Below are positions 24,165 to 36,016 of a stretch of DNA of 64,000 nt, in pieces. The position numbers and the translations under genes were made by a program. The stretch is from Callorhinus ursinus (lineage: Eukaryota; Chordata; Mammalia; Carnivora; Otariidae). The DNA lies in assembly GCF_003265705.1 (NCBI RefSeq), contig NW_020312848.1, forward strand, positions 54,474,808 through 54,538,807. The letters run 5' to 3'. The notes beneath the pieces were generated by a model. That model saw nothing but the letters and a program-made list of their open reading frames with translations, was not told the origin of the DNA and made no database searches. Each line of letters begins with the position of its first letter. Position 1 is the first letter of the stretch.

Positions 24165-25140
24165 ATCAAGATGAATGAAGTATTATCTGTGCCCTCCAGA
24201 AGCTTGGCTTACAAAGTACGGTAGAGAGAGATGTATAAAAACAGTACTGTTTACTAGTATGGAGACATGTAAAAAGTGGTATGGGAAAATAGAAAAAGAA
24301 TTTCGGAGGAAGTAACACTGCAGTTGTGCCATGAGAATGAGGAGAAATAGAATGTTATTTAAGCAAAGGTTAAAAAAAGGGGGGGGAGAGCAAATCCCAG
24401 CCAGTGGAAAAGTGCAAGACATATTCCTAGAAACATATTCATCTAGTGTGGCTGGGAGTTGAAAAGAAGTGACGAAAAAACAGTGTGAAGTGTTAGAGTA
24501 GGGCCAGGTTAAAAACGACATTCAAAGTGAGAGTCAAGATTCCAAATTTATCCTGTGGGTGGGAGTGGTTATCTAAGTTTTTTTTCACATATGAGAATGA
24601 TGTGATTACTTTTGAGTTTTAGAACTTGAATCTAGCAGTAATGTGGAGAAGGGATCTGGGTGAAGAAAGACTGATAGGCTACCAATTAAGGGGCTACTGC
24701 ACTCGTCCAGGCACAAGACAATTAGGGCCTAAACATGGATAGTGGTGAGGAGAATAAAGTAGAAGAAAATGGTAAGAAGTATGGGTAGGCAGGTTTGCCG
24801 GACAAGAGAATCAGTTCACTTCTGGAAATAGCGAGTTTAAGGAAAATATGCCTCAAATGTTGTAAATACTGATCAAAAAGAGATCAGGGTATGTGATGTG
24901 GATTTGGGAATCATCAGGAATCCTACCAATGGGAGCTGTGGGACTGGAGAAATGGGTGTGATATGTTCATAGAGTTAAAAAAGATAATAGAATCTAGCAG
25001 AAGAGAAGTTAGTAAAGGAGGGCAATCATGGGAAAAGAGCATCTGACAAAAGTCAGAGAAAATTTCTCAAGCAGGAGAAATAGTTATCCACCTTAAATGC
25101 AACAGAATGTTAGGAGGAGGAGGACCACGAAACCTGGTAG
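24165..25140 (-). mobile_element. L2 LINE, antisense, about 1 kb
   Basis: Antisense L2 phrases appear in order: 'gccctccagaagcttggctt', 'aatttatcctgtgggtggga', 'gagaatgatgtgattacttt', 'gcactcgtccaggcacaaga', 'gatttgggaatcatcaggaa', 'tgggagctgtgggactggag'. No coding capacity is left. Confidence 0.65.
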
Positions 25141-25194
25141 TTAGGAGGTCAATTAATATAAAATCCCCCTTGGGCTTCAATTCTTTATTCTTCA

Positions 25195-25420
25195 TGTGGT
25201 TTGCTGAATCATGGCCCCCAAAGATGTCCATGTCCTAATTTCTGGCACCTGTGAATGTTACCTTATATGGCAAAAAGGATTTTGCTGGTGTGACCAACTT
25301 AATGGCCTTGAGTTGAGGTTGATTATTCTGCATTACCCAGGTGGTCCCAATGATGTAATCACAAGTGTCCTTCTAAGAAAAGACAGAGGGACATACACTA
25401 CAGAAGTAGGAGGCACTCCC
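25195..25420 (-). mobile_element. MLT1 LTR, 3' part, antisense
   Basis: 'tgctgaatcatggcccccaa', 'gatgtccatgtcctaatttc' and 'gtaatcacaagtgtccttct' are the complement of an MLT1 3' half. The same end is present in sense orientation at 26720-26830, where 'gagattaggacatggacatg' matches. Confidence 0.8.
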
Positions 25421-25459
25421 CCTCTGTCTCACCCTCCCTCCATCTCTCTTTCTCTCTCC

Positions 25460-25494
<35 letters not shown>

Positions 25495-25501
25495 CACACA
25501 T
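25421..25501 (+). repeat. Compound (TC)n-(AC)n microsatellite
   Basis: An imperfect CT tract at 25425-25479 turns directly into (AC)n at 25480-25501. The two tracts are adjacent and probably highly polymorphic. Confidence 0.97.
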
Positions 25502-25905
25502 CACTTCACCACTGCAGCCTAAATCAGAGCAAAGTTGAGGGGCAGGGGAACAGCTTAATATTAAACTGGATTGGATTTTTTAGTATCTGGGATCTGAAAT
25601 TACTTGTTAATAACCAAGAATATCCAATATGCCTGAGATTTCATGAAGAAGGAATAGCAGATGAGATGGCCGGCAGTGAGGAAGAACAATATTGTTCTCA
25701 TCTTAAAACTCTAGGCTCCAGTTCATCCAACACTGCCTATATGGGAAATGATGTAACTGAGGCCCACCAAGAGTGGTCAACCTGCAGGTTGAAAGTTTAA
25801 AGGAAAGACAAATATAGATGGATGGTGGTGGGAGATGACTAAGGAAATGGGAGTGAAATATTTCAAGATCAGTAGTTCAATAGAATGTCTTAAAAGCAAT
25901 AGCAG
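25502..25905. other. Unassigned stretch
   Basis: Nothing recognised. Confidence 0.4.
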
Positions 25906-25924
25906 ATAAGTACATACCATTCTT

Positions 25925-26039
25925 CTTTTTTTTTAAGATTTTATTTTTAAGTAATCTCTACACCCAAGGTGGGACTCAAACTTATAATCCCGAGATCAAG
26001 AGTCTCATGCTCTATCAACTGAGCCAGCCAGGTGCCCCA
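25925..26039 (-). mobile_element. Short tRNA-Lys-like SINE, minus strand, TSD 25906-25924 / 26040-26058
   Basis: A T-tract is followed directly by the tRNA-like part: 'aatctctacacccaaggtgg', 'cgagatcaagagtctcatgc', 'tctatcaactgagccagcca', then 'ggtgcccc'. It lacks the CT-rich body of the other Can-SINEs and looks closer to the ancestral tRNA, so it probably belongs to a separate, older-type subfamily. The flanks ataagtacataccattctt and ataagtagctatcattctt form an imperfect duplication. Confidence 0.85.
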
Positions 26040-26117
26040 ATAAGTAGCTATCATTCTTAAACATGCTCTATCAACTGAACCAGCCAGGCGCCCCAATAAG
26101 TAGCTATCATTCTTAAA
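26006..26117 (+). repeat. 56-bp tandem duplication spanning the SINE head and its flank
   Basis: Units 26006-26061 and 26062-26117 differ at only two positions (gagcc/gaacc and ggtg/ggcg). Each contains the SINE head plus the target-site copy, so the duplication arose after the SINE inserted. Confidence 0.95.
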
Positions 26118-26399
26118 AATCAAAGAAATATGAAATGAACATTAAGTAAAGTGCAAAATATAAGACCTTATCTAGCAGAGGTCACAAACTCAAATGTCTA
26201 CTAGAAGCCAAGTTTTAGAGAAAGAAATATTGCCTCATCAAGCCCAATGCATGTGACCTCTAAAAGGAACAGCTGCAACCTGTCATTGCACAAGAAGTTA
26301 GTAGATCCAGATTTTCTAATTTTTAGGGAAAACAATAAATAAAAACATAAATAAACTTCAATTTTTGTATCAAGTCTTCTAATTATTGGCTGTAGGCAC
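26118..26399. other. Unassigned stretch
   Basis: Nothing recognised in about 280 bp. Confidence 0.4.
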
Positions 26400-26830
26400 T
26401 GTATTAGCTTCTCACTGCTGCTACAACAAGATGCCACAAGTTTAGTGACTTTAAAACAACACAAATTTGTTCTCTTGCTATTCTGGAGGTCGGAAGTCTA
26501 AAATGAGTCAGCAGTCTAAGTGATGTGAGCCTCCAGGAAAGAACCAGTTTCCTTGCCCTTTTCAGATTCCCCAGGAGACTTACATCCTGTGAATCATGGC
26601 CCCTTCTTGCATCGTTGGAAACAGCAGCATAGCATCTTCACATTTCTGTCCCTCTGCAGAGGATTCTGACTCCAGTGTCCCTCTTAGAAGGGAGCACTGA
26701 TGACATCAGGTCCACTTGGACAATCCGGGATAATCTCAACCACCTCTGCCAAGCCATATAAAACAACATTCACAGGTGCCAGAGATTAGGACATGGACAT
26801 GGACACTGGGGCCATGATTCAGTCTATCAC
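26400..26830 (+). mobile_element. Full-length solo MLT1-type MaLR LTR, sense
   Basis: It starts 'tgtattagcttctcactgct', continues 'ttctggaggtcggaagtcta' and ends 'catgattcagtctatca'. Flanking ggcac and ggcaa may be the 5-bp target duplication. No internal region is attached, so it is a solo LTR formed by recombination. Confidence 0.88.
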
Positions 26831-29490
26831 GGCAACCAATAGCAAAAGTATAGTATGTTCGCCGACATAAAAAGGGCTAATTAAACACACTGATGAGACA
26901 GTCATCTTGCAAGCTCTCGGTTTGTATTTTTGAGACTTTTCCTTGGGTTCTTGACTTATTTTATTCCTCTGGCTTTATGTGGCATGTCTTACCCAACAGA
27001 GGGCTGCAAATGGAAAGAGGACATGGAGTAAAATGATAAATGTAGATAGTGAAGTTTGTTTCCACAACATTCCATGAGTCAAAGACTTTATGGGCAATAC
27101 TCTTGAAAATTTTGTGGGGTTTTTTTTTGGGGGGGGGAGAGGTAAGGACTTTCCAGATGCATTTCAATTAAGTATATACAGAACTATTTGAATCTAATTT
27201 TCTAATGTATATGACTATATGATTTGTGGTTCTCACCTCACACAGCTGTTGGTCAAAATAAATATTAGCGATTTTCATTTGGAGAAATATTGTGATTTAT
27301 CAGGGTTTATTACACTGGCAAATTTCCTAAGATATTTATAAGAACAATATAATAACACATGGTACATTTTACCTCAATTGTCCTTTTAATTTTTTTTCTG
27401 GTCTTTTTGGCATTATACATTATAAGATTTCTAACAACAAAATGGTGGTGGAAGTCAAGGCAGATGGTCAAAAACTAATGCATGTGTTGCTTATGTCTCA
27501 GAAGCAAGTTCTGTGTGAAACAGAAGAAAAACCTTTTGTTCGCTAGTTAATTACCTCATTATGTTGTAGGTACATAATTCTTTCTGAAGAAACCAACCCA
27601 TTTGAAGAGAAATCACAAAATATTATGGATTATATATCCAAACCATGCAGAAATATTAAAGATGTTGCCTTCACATAATAAAGGATTTGTGTTCATGTGA
27701 AAAAAATTTAAGCTTAGGCAACCAGTGCTTCAGTAATGTTTTAATTCCTGTCCACATAAAAATGCTCTTTTGTTTGTAAATAAAAAGGGGAAATATTTCA
27801 TTGTGGCATGTCCATCTGTTACCTGAACAGTCAGTGAGGTGGTGCAGTTAATCACCACATTTTATAATGGGATTTGAAGTTAAAGCTATACTCAGCCTTC
27901 TTGTATGCAGGCATACAACATTTGCTCACCAAACTAACTCATTCTCTCAGCTTTGTGTTTGGCTTCCAATATGAGACAGTTCAACACTCAAAGATACAGA
28001 TTTCCTATGAAGTTGTATTTCCATAAAGACCATTCTTCCAAATGGGTGTACAACTTCTAATGGTAAAACCAGGGATGGAGAAAAGGATTCAAAAGCAAAA
28101 TCTGTTGGATTGCAAAATATTCAGAGAAATGAGAATCTCCCATTTATTTAACCTGACTGCACTATCATATATGAAATAGTGGGAGGGAAAAACCCTTGCA
28201 ACTAGCTTGCCCGCTGAGACTACCCCAGCTTTCTCCTCTGCAGCGCCGTTAGTCGTCATTTCTGAGAAGTGTGATTCAAAGTCATCCTGTGAGCCTCACA
28301 TTCCTTAGCAGAACCTCCAGTGCGAGGCCCGCTATTTCAGAGCTAGGTGACTTGCTGAAAGAGGATTAAAAAAAATACTAGGATCCTCCTGAGATGACCA
28401 TTTCAGAAGCTGCTCCTAGGTAGCAAGGAAATAAAGGGTCACGCATTTAGGAGGTGAAATATTTTTGGAAACTGGCCACTTTGCTCTTTCAAAGAGCTTA
28501 CATTTCCATCTACTCTTAGGATGGCCAATGGTGTAAGGGAATGCTATTAAAACCATGCCTTTATTATGGAATTCTTAAAAGAGCCAAATTTTTTTTTACA
28601 AAAAAAAAACCCACAAAAAATAAATTTTCCTGGATATCAGGAACACTTATATTTCTTAGAGTGGAAAACAAAGTGTTAAAGAAAAACTTCCCTAATTTAA
28701 ATATACCTGGAACTTTTAACTAGGATCATAACTTCCAGTAAGAAAGAAAACAAGAAAGCATGTCAAACATCACATACAGATACAGGTGTGTGTCATTATG
28801 TATTTGTTGGTTAAAACATGTGGTACTTAATAGAAGATGATAAATCATCTCTGGGACACATCTGAAAATGCACACAACTGCAAGGACATGGGACTTAATT
28901 GATCACTAGAAACAAAATATGAAAGGTTTTAACTTTTTGCTGATGGTATTCATTTCCAATCCAACCCTAAAAAGGAAGCACCCTCTGCTGGATTATGTAA
29001 GATATAACTGTGACCCAAAAAGTGAAAGCGAGTTAGAGTCTAGCTACAATCAGAGAGAGAAATTATTACTGTGTATCCACCCCCATCATATTTACCACCT
29101 GACCTGGATCTGAGACAAAGTTTTGAAGACTGAAAATACAGCATTTTCTGCATTTTAGTATGATGATTTAATACTAGTGAATAGGATGTGTATGAGGGCA
29201 TAAAAGTTCTAGGGAAGCTAATCTTTGCAGGTTAAGGCAACAAATGAAATACATAGTCTAATATATGTTTCAGTGGTTACAATATTTCAAACGCAAATTA
29301 TATACAATGGTTAAAGATGTAAAAACTTTCAAATTACTCTTGCAAATTCTTCTATATGTGGTGGTAAATGCTAAGTGTTTCCCTGATGATAAAACCATAA
29401 AAATATTAAATGAATACCAAATTATATTAGAAAATAATATTCATTCAGTAAACAATTCTTAAGAAATTATTTCTACAAATGTGTTTCTAT
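26831..29490. other. Unassigned 2.7-kb stretch
   Basis: Mostly unique-looking DNA. A T10-G9 homopolymer junction lies at about 27119-27137. A short CpG-retaining patch at 28210-28340 could be a conserved non-coding element. No gene recognised. Confidence 0.4.
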
Positions 29491-29586
29491 ATTATAACTA
29501 AGATTTTTCATCCGATCTTTTCCCTGTTTACTTATTTGTGAATTAGTATTTAATGCTGGTAGATAGTATCTGGAAGTGTAAGGCAC
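29491..29586 (+). repeat. 96-bp direct repeat, copy 1
   Basis: This segment recurs at 30065-30160 with 8 differences and no gaps (about 92% identical). It begins 'attataactaagatttttca' and includes 'atgctggtagatagtat'. Confidence 0.95.
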
Positions 29587-30064
29587 CTTGTTTCTTTATT
29601 GAATAAATAACTCAAAGACACATAAAGACAAGCACATATGTCTAAAGCATATATTCATGTTTAAAGTCTAGAAAAATGCAGATCATTCTATGTCTTTGCA
29701 GCTTCAAATTTAGGCAGAATCTCATGTTATCTGGTCCAGCCAGATTACTATCTGTATATATCCACAGAGAATCTACTCTCTACTGATTAGTATATCAATA
29801 CACTGAAGAGTTTTGATACTATTCAAAATTTTACTGTAAACTTATAAGGATTTTTGAGAGAAAATTTCTAGCTTGATGTCTCATACAGTATTTTTGAAGA
29901 ATATTAGTGTTTTTGTAATATTGCTTTTAAGTCTGTATAAAGATAAAATAATCATGCATCTTCATAATATAGATTTTAATTCTTAATGTATTTATGAAAA
30001 AAGAGGCCCAATAATATTTACCTAAGTCATTTCTAGATTGCTACTGGGTGGATAGCAGAATAAA

Positions 30065-30160
30065 ATTATAACTAAGATTTTTCATCTGATCTTTCTCCTG
30101 TTTACTTCTTTGTAAATTAGCATTTAATGCTGGTAGATAGTATGAGGAAGTGTAAGGCAC
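30065..30160 (+). repeat. 96-bp direct repeat, copy 2
   Basis: Partner of 29491-29586, offset 574 bp in the same orientation. The flanks on both sides are unrelated. Confidence 0.95.
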
Positions 30161-30189
30161 TTACACTTATTTCTCTGGGATTCTATTGT

Positions 30190-30300
30190 AGAGGACTGAA
30201 AGTTATTTGAAAACAGTGACCATGTCTTCGTTTTTTAATCCCTAGCTCCTAGTAAAGTAGCTGGTGCATCATAAGTACCAAATAAACATTTATTTCTCAA
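30190..30300 (+). mobile_element. L2 LINE 3' end, sense
   Basis: 'tgaaaacagtgaccatgtct', 'ttaatccctagctcctagta' and 'gtaccaaataaacatttatt' follow the L2 3' tail. Confidence 0.75.
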
Positions 30301-30469
30301 AACTTAAATTTAGGATCTAAATTTAATTTCCCTATTTGAAGAATAATAACTGTTATTAGCATGTTGAGATTCTTCTGGAAACTTGTTCCCTTGATGATTC
30401 TCTGTCTCTTATTTCTCATACTTCTCCACCTCCTTCCTCTTTGGTTCTCCTGTCAGTGTCTGGCTATAC

Positions 30470-30560
30470 ATAAATCCCTGTCATGAAGCACCAGCACCTG
30501 GCACAGTGCCAACCACCAAAGAGATACTCAATAAAAAACTGTTAATGAAATAATGAGGTT
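30470..30560 (+). mobile_element. L2/MIR-type 3' tail, sense
   Basis: 'cagcacctggcacagtgcca' followed by 'gatactcaataaaaaactgt' and 'taatgaaataatgag' matches the shared L2/MIR tail. Confidence 0.6.
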
Positions 30561-30714
30561 CAGGCTTCCCAATTAGGAGCCATTAAGTTTATGTCATTAG
30601 GGAAGAATGAAGTTCAGCTTTTAAATAACAGTATAACTCAGCAGAAAAGTAAAATTGACAAGTACACAGATAATCCATACACAGTAATCTAGTTATATCA
30701 ATCACGAAGTTAAA

Positions 30715-31170
30715 ATTTCTCAATAGTTCTCCATTGCCAAAAGGTTAATTTCACACACCGGCACGGCTTACAAGACGCCCAGGGCAAGCGGTGGACTGGA
30801 TCACAGAATTCATGCAGATATGGAAACGCATGGACTAGAAGTGCAGTTCTACCTCTGCTTCTTGTCAGCCCTATTACTCCACTGAGCTTCCATTACTTCA
30901 TCTGTAAAACTGGATTAATATTACACACTCTTTAGGGCCATTGTGAGGATTCAAAATAATGCACACAGAGTGCTTAGAAATTAGGAAACAGAAAACTCCA
31001 AATGAACATTCCTTACTTGCCATCATTTCTTCTATTGCCTGGCAGTTACTGTCAGCTCTGACCATCTCATTTCCCTGGTATGGGCCCAAAAACATATTTT
31101 TCTTTGCTTATCCTACTACTCTTGGTGAATCTGGAGAACTCCTAGTGATCCTTCAACACCCCTATTGAAG
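30715..31170 (+). mobile_element. L2 LINE, sense, with MIR inside (30835-30990)
   Basis: L2 phrases 'gttctccattgccaaaaggt' and 'cggcacggcttacaagacgc' are followed by a MIR ('acttcatctgtaaaactgga', 'gccattgtgaggattcaaaa', 'gagtgcttagaaatt'), then the L2-like 'ctggagaactcctagtgatc'. This suggests a MIR inserted into an L2. The older outer element is weakly conserved. Confidence 0.55.
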
Positions 31171-31699
31171 AATATACTTTATAATGCTTTTTTTTTTTTT
31201 TCCGGCTCTCCCAAGCAGTGTTATTGCAACTTTATGCCAATACTACTCCTCATGCATAATTTCATTATATCTTTTGCTATGCTGAATTGCAGTTATTTTA
31301 CCTGATGCCTATCACGCAATAGGTAATAACAAAGTTGCACTAAGTAATTAAAAGAGATAGAGCTTTGGTTACTCAATACTGATTATCCATTATTACAGAT
31401 CATGTATTATTAAGTGCTGTAAACAATGCAAAGAAAAGAAAATATCTCAAAGGGAAACAAAAAACGGGAAAAAAAAGAAATGTGCTATTCAAAGGAGTAT
31501 AATAAACTTCACGAGGGTGTAAAAACAATAAGAACTACATGAGACAGCTAGAGCACAAAGACAGTGTTTCATTAACAAGATATTGTTGAGATGGAACTGT
31601 GAAGACATGTTAAGTTTTAGATGTGAGAGGGTTTCAGAATGACAGCATGATTTCTAGGCTTGGTAACTGGAATGATAGAAAAATACTCAATACAGAAAA
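31171..31699. other. Unassigned stretch, T-tract at 31188-31202
   Basis: Nothing recognised apart from the T-tract. Confidence 0.4.
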
Positions 31700-32150
31700 C
31701 ATTAATAAGAAAAGCTAACGAATCCTGTTCTAAACAGCTTACAAAAACGGAATCTTAACAACTCTATGGGGTGGACTCTAACGTCACGATTTTACATATG
31801 CAGAAGTGAATGTCCCAAAAGATTACAGGAGCTGCTAGGAAAGCAGATCTTAAATGTTCTAACCACAAAAAAGAAATGGTAATTATGTGATGTGATGGAA
31901 GTGTTAGCTAACATTATGGCAGAAAGCATGTTGCAATATATAAGTGTATCAAATCAACAGGTTGTGCACCTTGAAGTTATACAATGTTATATATCAACTG
32001 CATCTCAATAAAGTTGAAGAAACTAAAACGATTACAGGAATTGCTTCCAAAGACACTCAACCAGTAAGTGACAGATTCAGGATTTACAGCGAGGCAGTTC
32101 ACCTCTAGAGGCGAAACCCTTCTGTGCTATATTGCCTCCTGTGTAAGTCT
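31700..32150 (-). mobile_element. MIR, antisense, split by an L1 3' fragment
   Basis: The complement of MIR is legible left of the insert ('aatcttaacaactctatggg', 'ttttacatatgcagaagtga') and right of it ('cactcaaccagtaagtgaca', 'ttcaggatttacag'). The insert at 31837-32029 separates the two halves. Confidence 0.75.
31837..32029 (+). mobile_element. 5'-truncated L1 3' UTR inside the MIR, TSD 31821-31836 / 32030-32045
   Basis: 'agatcttaaatgttctaacc', 'ttgcaatatataagtgtatc' and 'tatcaactgcatctcaataa' are the L1MA/MB 3' end. The 16-bp flanks gattacagga(gc/at)tgct differ at two positions, marking an old target-primed insertion. Confidence 0.9.
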
Positions 32151-32874
32151 ATCCTGAGTCTGAGGGGTATTTGTAGGGGATGGGATGGTGGAGGAATCAT
32201 CCCTCAAGGGCAATGAATTTGGCTCCTGACTCTGTTTGCATGTTCAGCTGATCCTTTGCTGTTGACAAGAAAGTGCCTCATTTAGGCAACTTAGGGTAGA
32301 GAAGGGGTTAACCCTAGGCCTGGTAGGCTGGTGCTGATGAGCCTTTCTGCACACTCAGAAAGACAGGGGACCCACCACTCCCCACAAGGCAAGTTGGATG
32401 GCATATGGCTCAGGCTGCAATGAAGACAGTATCTCCTTTCTAGGTTGCTTCTCATGTTCATCGGTAAGCTGTCACCTTTATAGAAATACGTGCAGGGGTT
32501 TGATGGTTGATTTGCAGAGCATCACCTGATCTGTGCCCTCAATCACCCCGAGACAGCTATGAGCCTCACCCTACAAGGTTTGTATTCGAAGGGCTGAGAT
32601 ATTTAAGTGATATCCGAATGATATGTCATTTGTTCAAAGGAAAGAAAATGTGGATTGCACGTAGATTAACCTGGTATTGGTTGAAGTATTGAATTTTTAG
32701 GTAAAATATGTAATATTTTGCTATTTAATTAATAGAGTTCATATGTAACCATCCAAGCTGTGTTGCAGAGCTAGAAGTGACCTTTTATAGACATAGGGAA
32801 ACATTTTCAGGATTTAAAAATTACTCTTTTTTCAATTTAGGAACTTAACGTGTTATAGTGCGAAGGACACGAGA
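32151..32874. other. Unassigned stretch
   Basis: No feature recognised. Confidence 0.4.
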
Positions 32875-33095
32875 GGGATAACCAGGAAAATCTGGCTTCT
32901 GGAGTGTAGTCTTGGTTGTGCCACTAATTAGCTAGGTAACTTTTGACAAGTTACCAGCTCAGAACTATGAAATATTGCAGCTAGGAGGTACAGAGACTTC
33001 ATCCTGTGCACCCTTCTTACTCAACCAAGAAACTGGGGGCCAGAAAGTTTAAATAACTTCACAAAGAGGTTATGTTTTTGGCCTGTGAAGTTCTC
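32875..33095 (+). mobile_element. MIR fragment plus adjoining ancient repeat
   Basis: MIR-like 'gttgtgccactaattagcta' and 'ggtaacttttgacaagttac' lead into 'attgcagctaggaggtacag' and 'gaaactgggggccagaaagt', the pattern of the ancient repeat also seen at 23055 and 52440. Confidence 0.6.
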
Positions 33096-35639
33096 AACAG
33101 ACCATTTTTTGAGTAACTGAGTGATAAATAATCTGTAAGACTCATAGTTTCAGAATTCTATGACCCTATGAGGTTTTACGTTTAAAAAATAATTTTCCCA
33201 GCTATATTAGAAATATAAAAATGTGGATTTTTATGAAAACCCACATTTTCCTATGACTGTGTAGATGTACTTAATAATTTCTAAAAATTGACAGTCTGCC
33301 TTAAGTGATTAGGCAGATAGTCTCTAATTCATCTTGCCTGGGGTAATTCCCACTGACTTCAAGCCTTAAATGAGGTATGGAGGAAAATGAGAAATGAGCC
33401 CATAGAGTTATAGTATTAAAGAATCACAGAGCTTGTAACCATAGAGGATTTTGACTAACTCACATTAATTATCCAATTTGTGAAAGAAATAAAAGAATTA
33501 TGGAGAGCTAAATTTCTGAAAAATGAGTATTTCTAGTACTCTTCAAGGAAGTCATATACTTCTATTTACAACTTTTCCTCAAAATCTGTATCATTTCCGA
33601 GGTGTTTTTTGTTTTTGCGACTGTTGATCTGTGTTCCACATTATCAGCCCTCTCATAAAGTCTGCTTATTCCTTGGAGGAGAGTCTTATCACCAGAGGAA
33701 ACTGTCCGGTATTAATACGAAAGTTGGATTTTTAGGGTAAAACAAAACAAACAAAATCAAGAAATGAAAGAAAGGCTCTCCACATACTGGAGCACTGAGG
33801 AATGCCTGCTCCCAACACACAAACACCGCCCCCCTCCCCCCCACCGCCCACAGCAGGAACTATAAAGAATAAAGGAGGGATGCGGACAAGATTTACTATT
33901 TGTCTAATATGTTCCAGGCGCTGTGAAAAACATTTTATAAACCTCCTTGAGATCTCACAAGTTTTGACAAGTTTGGATGGTTATCAAATCCATCTGATCC
34001 AAGGGATGCTGTCAAGGACTCTTCTCTTTTGGATACCTATTTACTATTTGTGTTGGCTCTTTCAGAAATTTAGTTAGAAATCCAGGCTAAACTGTTGTCA
34101 CTGTTTCAAAGAATTCAAATTTTTAATTTCATTTTAGCCAAATGATGTTGGGAACTCCCTCCCTTCCTAATTTAAAAACATTATTAATCAAGGCGTTCAT
34201 TTGGATCATGAAAATCAAAATCATTTGATTTTCTAAGCCAACCTTTATAATTCCTGCAGTGCTAGAGGACTATTCACCTTTCTTATCATTTTAATCTAAG
34301 ACGAACATGTTATTGTAAAACTTATGACATTATTTACTTAGCCAAGGCAAAAAAAAAAAAAAGTGGAGGAGTTTGGGCAGTTTAAAATACTGATCCTAAT
34401 TCACCTGTTTTCAAATTCTTGTCCAGTTGATAATGGGTCATTTCAGAAACTGTAGTATCTGAGTTCTTAAAATAATTTTGTGCAAGTTCATAAAAGCCAA
34501 AAAATAAAATACTATGATAGCAATTAAAAATAACTAAAATATATGAAAATAATTGGCCTAACACACACATACACACCCATCACCAAGATGAATTATGCTC
34601 TGGTATATAAGGGCTAAAAAGAGAGGAAGCCAGGAAACTTGCTGCAGGTAGAAGACTTGCAGGCGGTAGAAAACCAGTAACCATAAGACTTGGGTAGGTG
34701 AGACAAATTTCTGCCCTTTTTATGTTATGAGTCCACTTGGTGTATGGCAAATTTGTATGTAGCAGGGGCTGATTTCAGTATTTATGGTGGCTAGGTTATT
34801 TTATGTGGTAGGTAATTTTACCTACAAAAATCAATTCTGAAGGTTGTCAATTTTTAATTTTCAGATGAGAATGTGGATTGTGAATCAGAGCATTGTAGGT
34901 GATCACAGGAAGTCTCAGAAAGGAGACACAGGCTCCAGGGATATGATGCCAAGAACCACAGGAATGGCCCAGCACAAAGGAAGAAGTCACAAAGACCTGG
35001 AGACCCAGGAAGAAATGACTGTTAAAGAAACAAGTCAGACCTGCTGGTGATACATTAGACAAACTGCAGTCTAATCATTTTACAGACCTTCGGAGGAGTG
35101 TTGGGAACTGGGTGAAGAGGCAGCAACATTATATCCAGACCCTTCTGGGGGAAAGACTCCTAAAGTTGATCAAACTTGGTTTTTGATAGTTCAAGGGCTA
35201 GCCAAGAAAAGAGAAAGAAGGCGAAATTCATTACTATTTCTAATGTCAATTAGAGGTAGGAGAGGCATAGGCAGGGCTAACCACGGCGTTAACATTTCCA
35301 TTTCTCCACAGAGAAATAATTGGACATAATGTAAATAACCCGGCCATTGTTTCCTGAATCTCATAGATTAGAGGGACTGTGTCCACCCTAGCCAATACTG
35401 GTATCTTAGATCGAAAGTCTAAGAAATACATGGTAGAAGAACAAAGCAGTTGTCTTACCTTTGACAATTCTTGGTGTGTTATTTTTTCAAAACTTGTAAA
35501 ACTTAAAAAAGAACTTTAAAAAATTCTCCAGTTTTGAACTATAAGAATTAAAAGGCTTTAAGTGGCAGTAGCAGCTTCAAATCTTAGTTTTAAAATAATT
35601 CTTCAGTACTTTGAGGTATTTTAATTATGACAGAGAGCG
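33096..35639. other. Mostly unassigned, with a C-rich tract (33826-33848) and a MIR scrap (33885-33965)
   Basis: The C-rich tract 'ccgcccccctcccccccacc' is a local oddity. The MIR scrap reads 'aatatgttccaggcgctgtg' then 'aaaacattttataaacctcc'. A strong acceptor-like site (tttttaattttcag, ending 34864) precedes a purine-rich open stretch to about 35046, but no good donor follows. No gene is supported. Confidence 0.45.
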
Positions 35640-35860
35640 AGCGAGCAAAATATCAAAAAACACAAGCTCTGTGGTCGGAGAGATCTGAGTTCAATTTCAT
35701 CTTCTACCAATTTTTTTGCTCAGTGAGCCTCAGTTACGTCATCAATAAAATGGGAGATAATGATACTTACATTACTGGGCTGTTGCGAAAATAAACACAA
35801 AAGTAGATAAAGTATCTGGCTTATTGTAGGTACTCAACAAAAAGAAGTCATCATTAACTA
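35640..35860 (+). mobile_element. MIR SINE, sense
   Basis: 'gctctgtggtcggagagatc', 'gtcatcaataaaatgggaga', 'tgatacttacattactgggc', 'taggtactcaacaaaaagaa' run in MIR order over most of its length. Confidence 0.9.
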
Positions 35861-36016
35861 AATCCTCTGTCTATAGGAGTGGTATTATTTAGTTTAATGT
35901 TCCAATTTTTACTTGGGCAAGAATTATAATTATCAGCTACCAAGATTGTCTATCAGTTATATTTACATATTTCCCAAAGAGGGGAGAAATCTGTGGCTCC
36001 TAGAATGTACCGTGTA

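Noticed and set aside
25425..25501. Possible CRISPR-like or regular array
   Set aside because: It is a plain dinucleotide microsatellite. No spaced array exists in this vertebrate sequence.
34865..35046. Purine-rich open stretch behind a strong acceptor
   Set aside because: No consensus donor follows, and the frame is only about 60 codons with no recognisable product.
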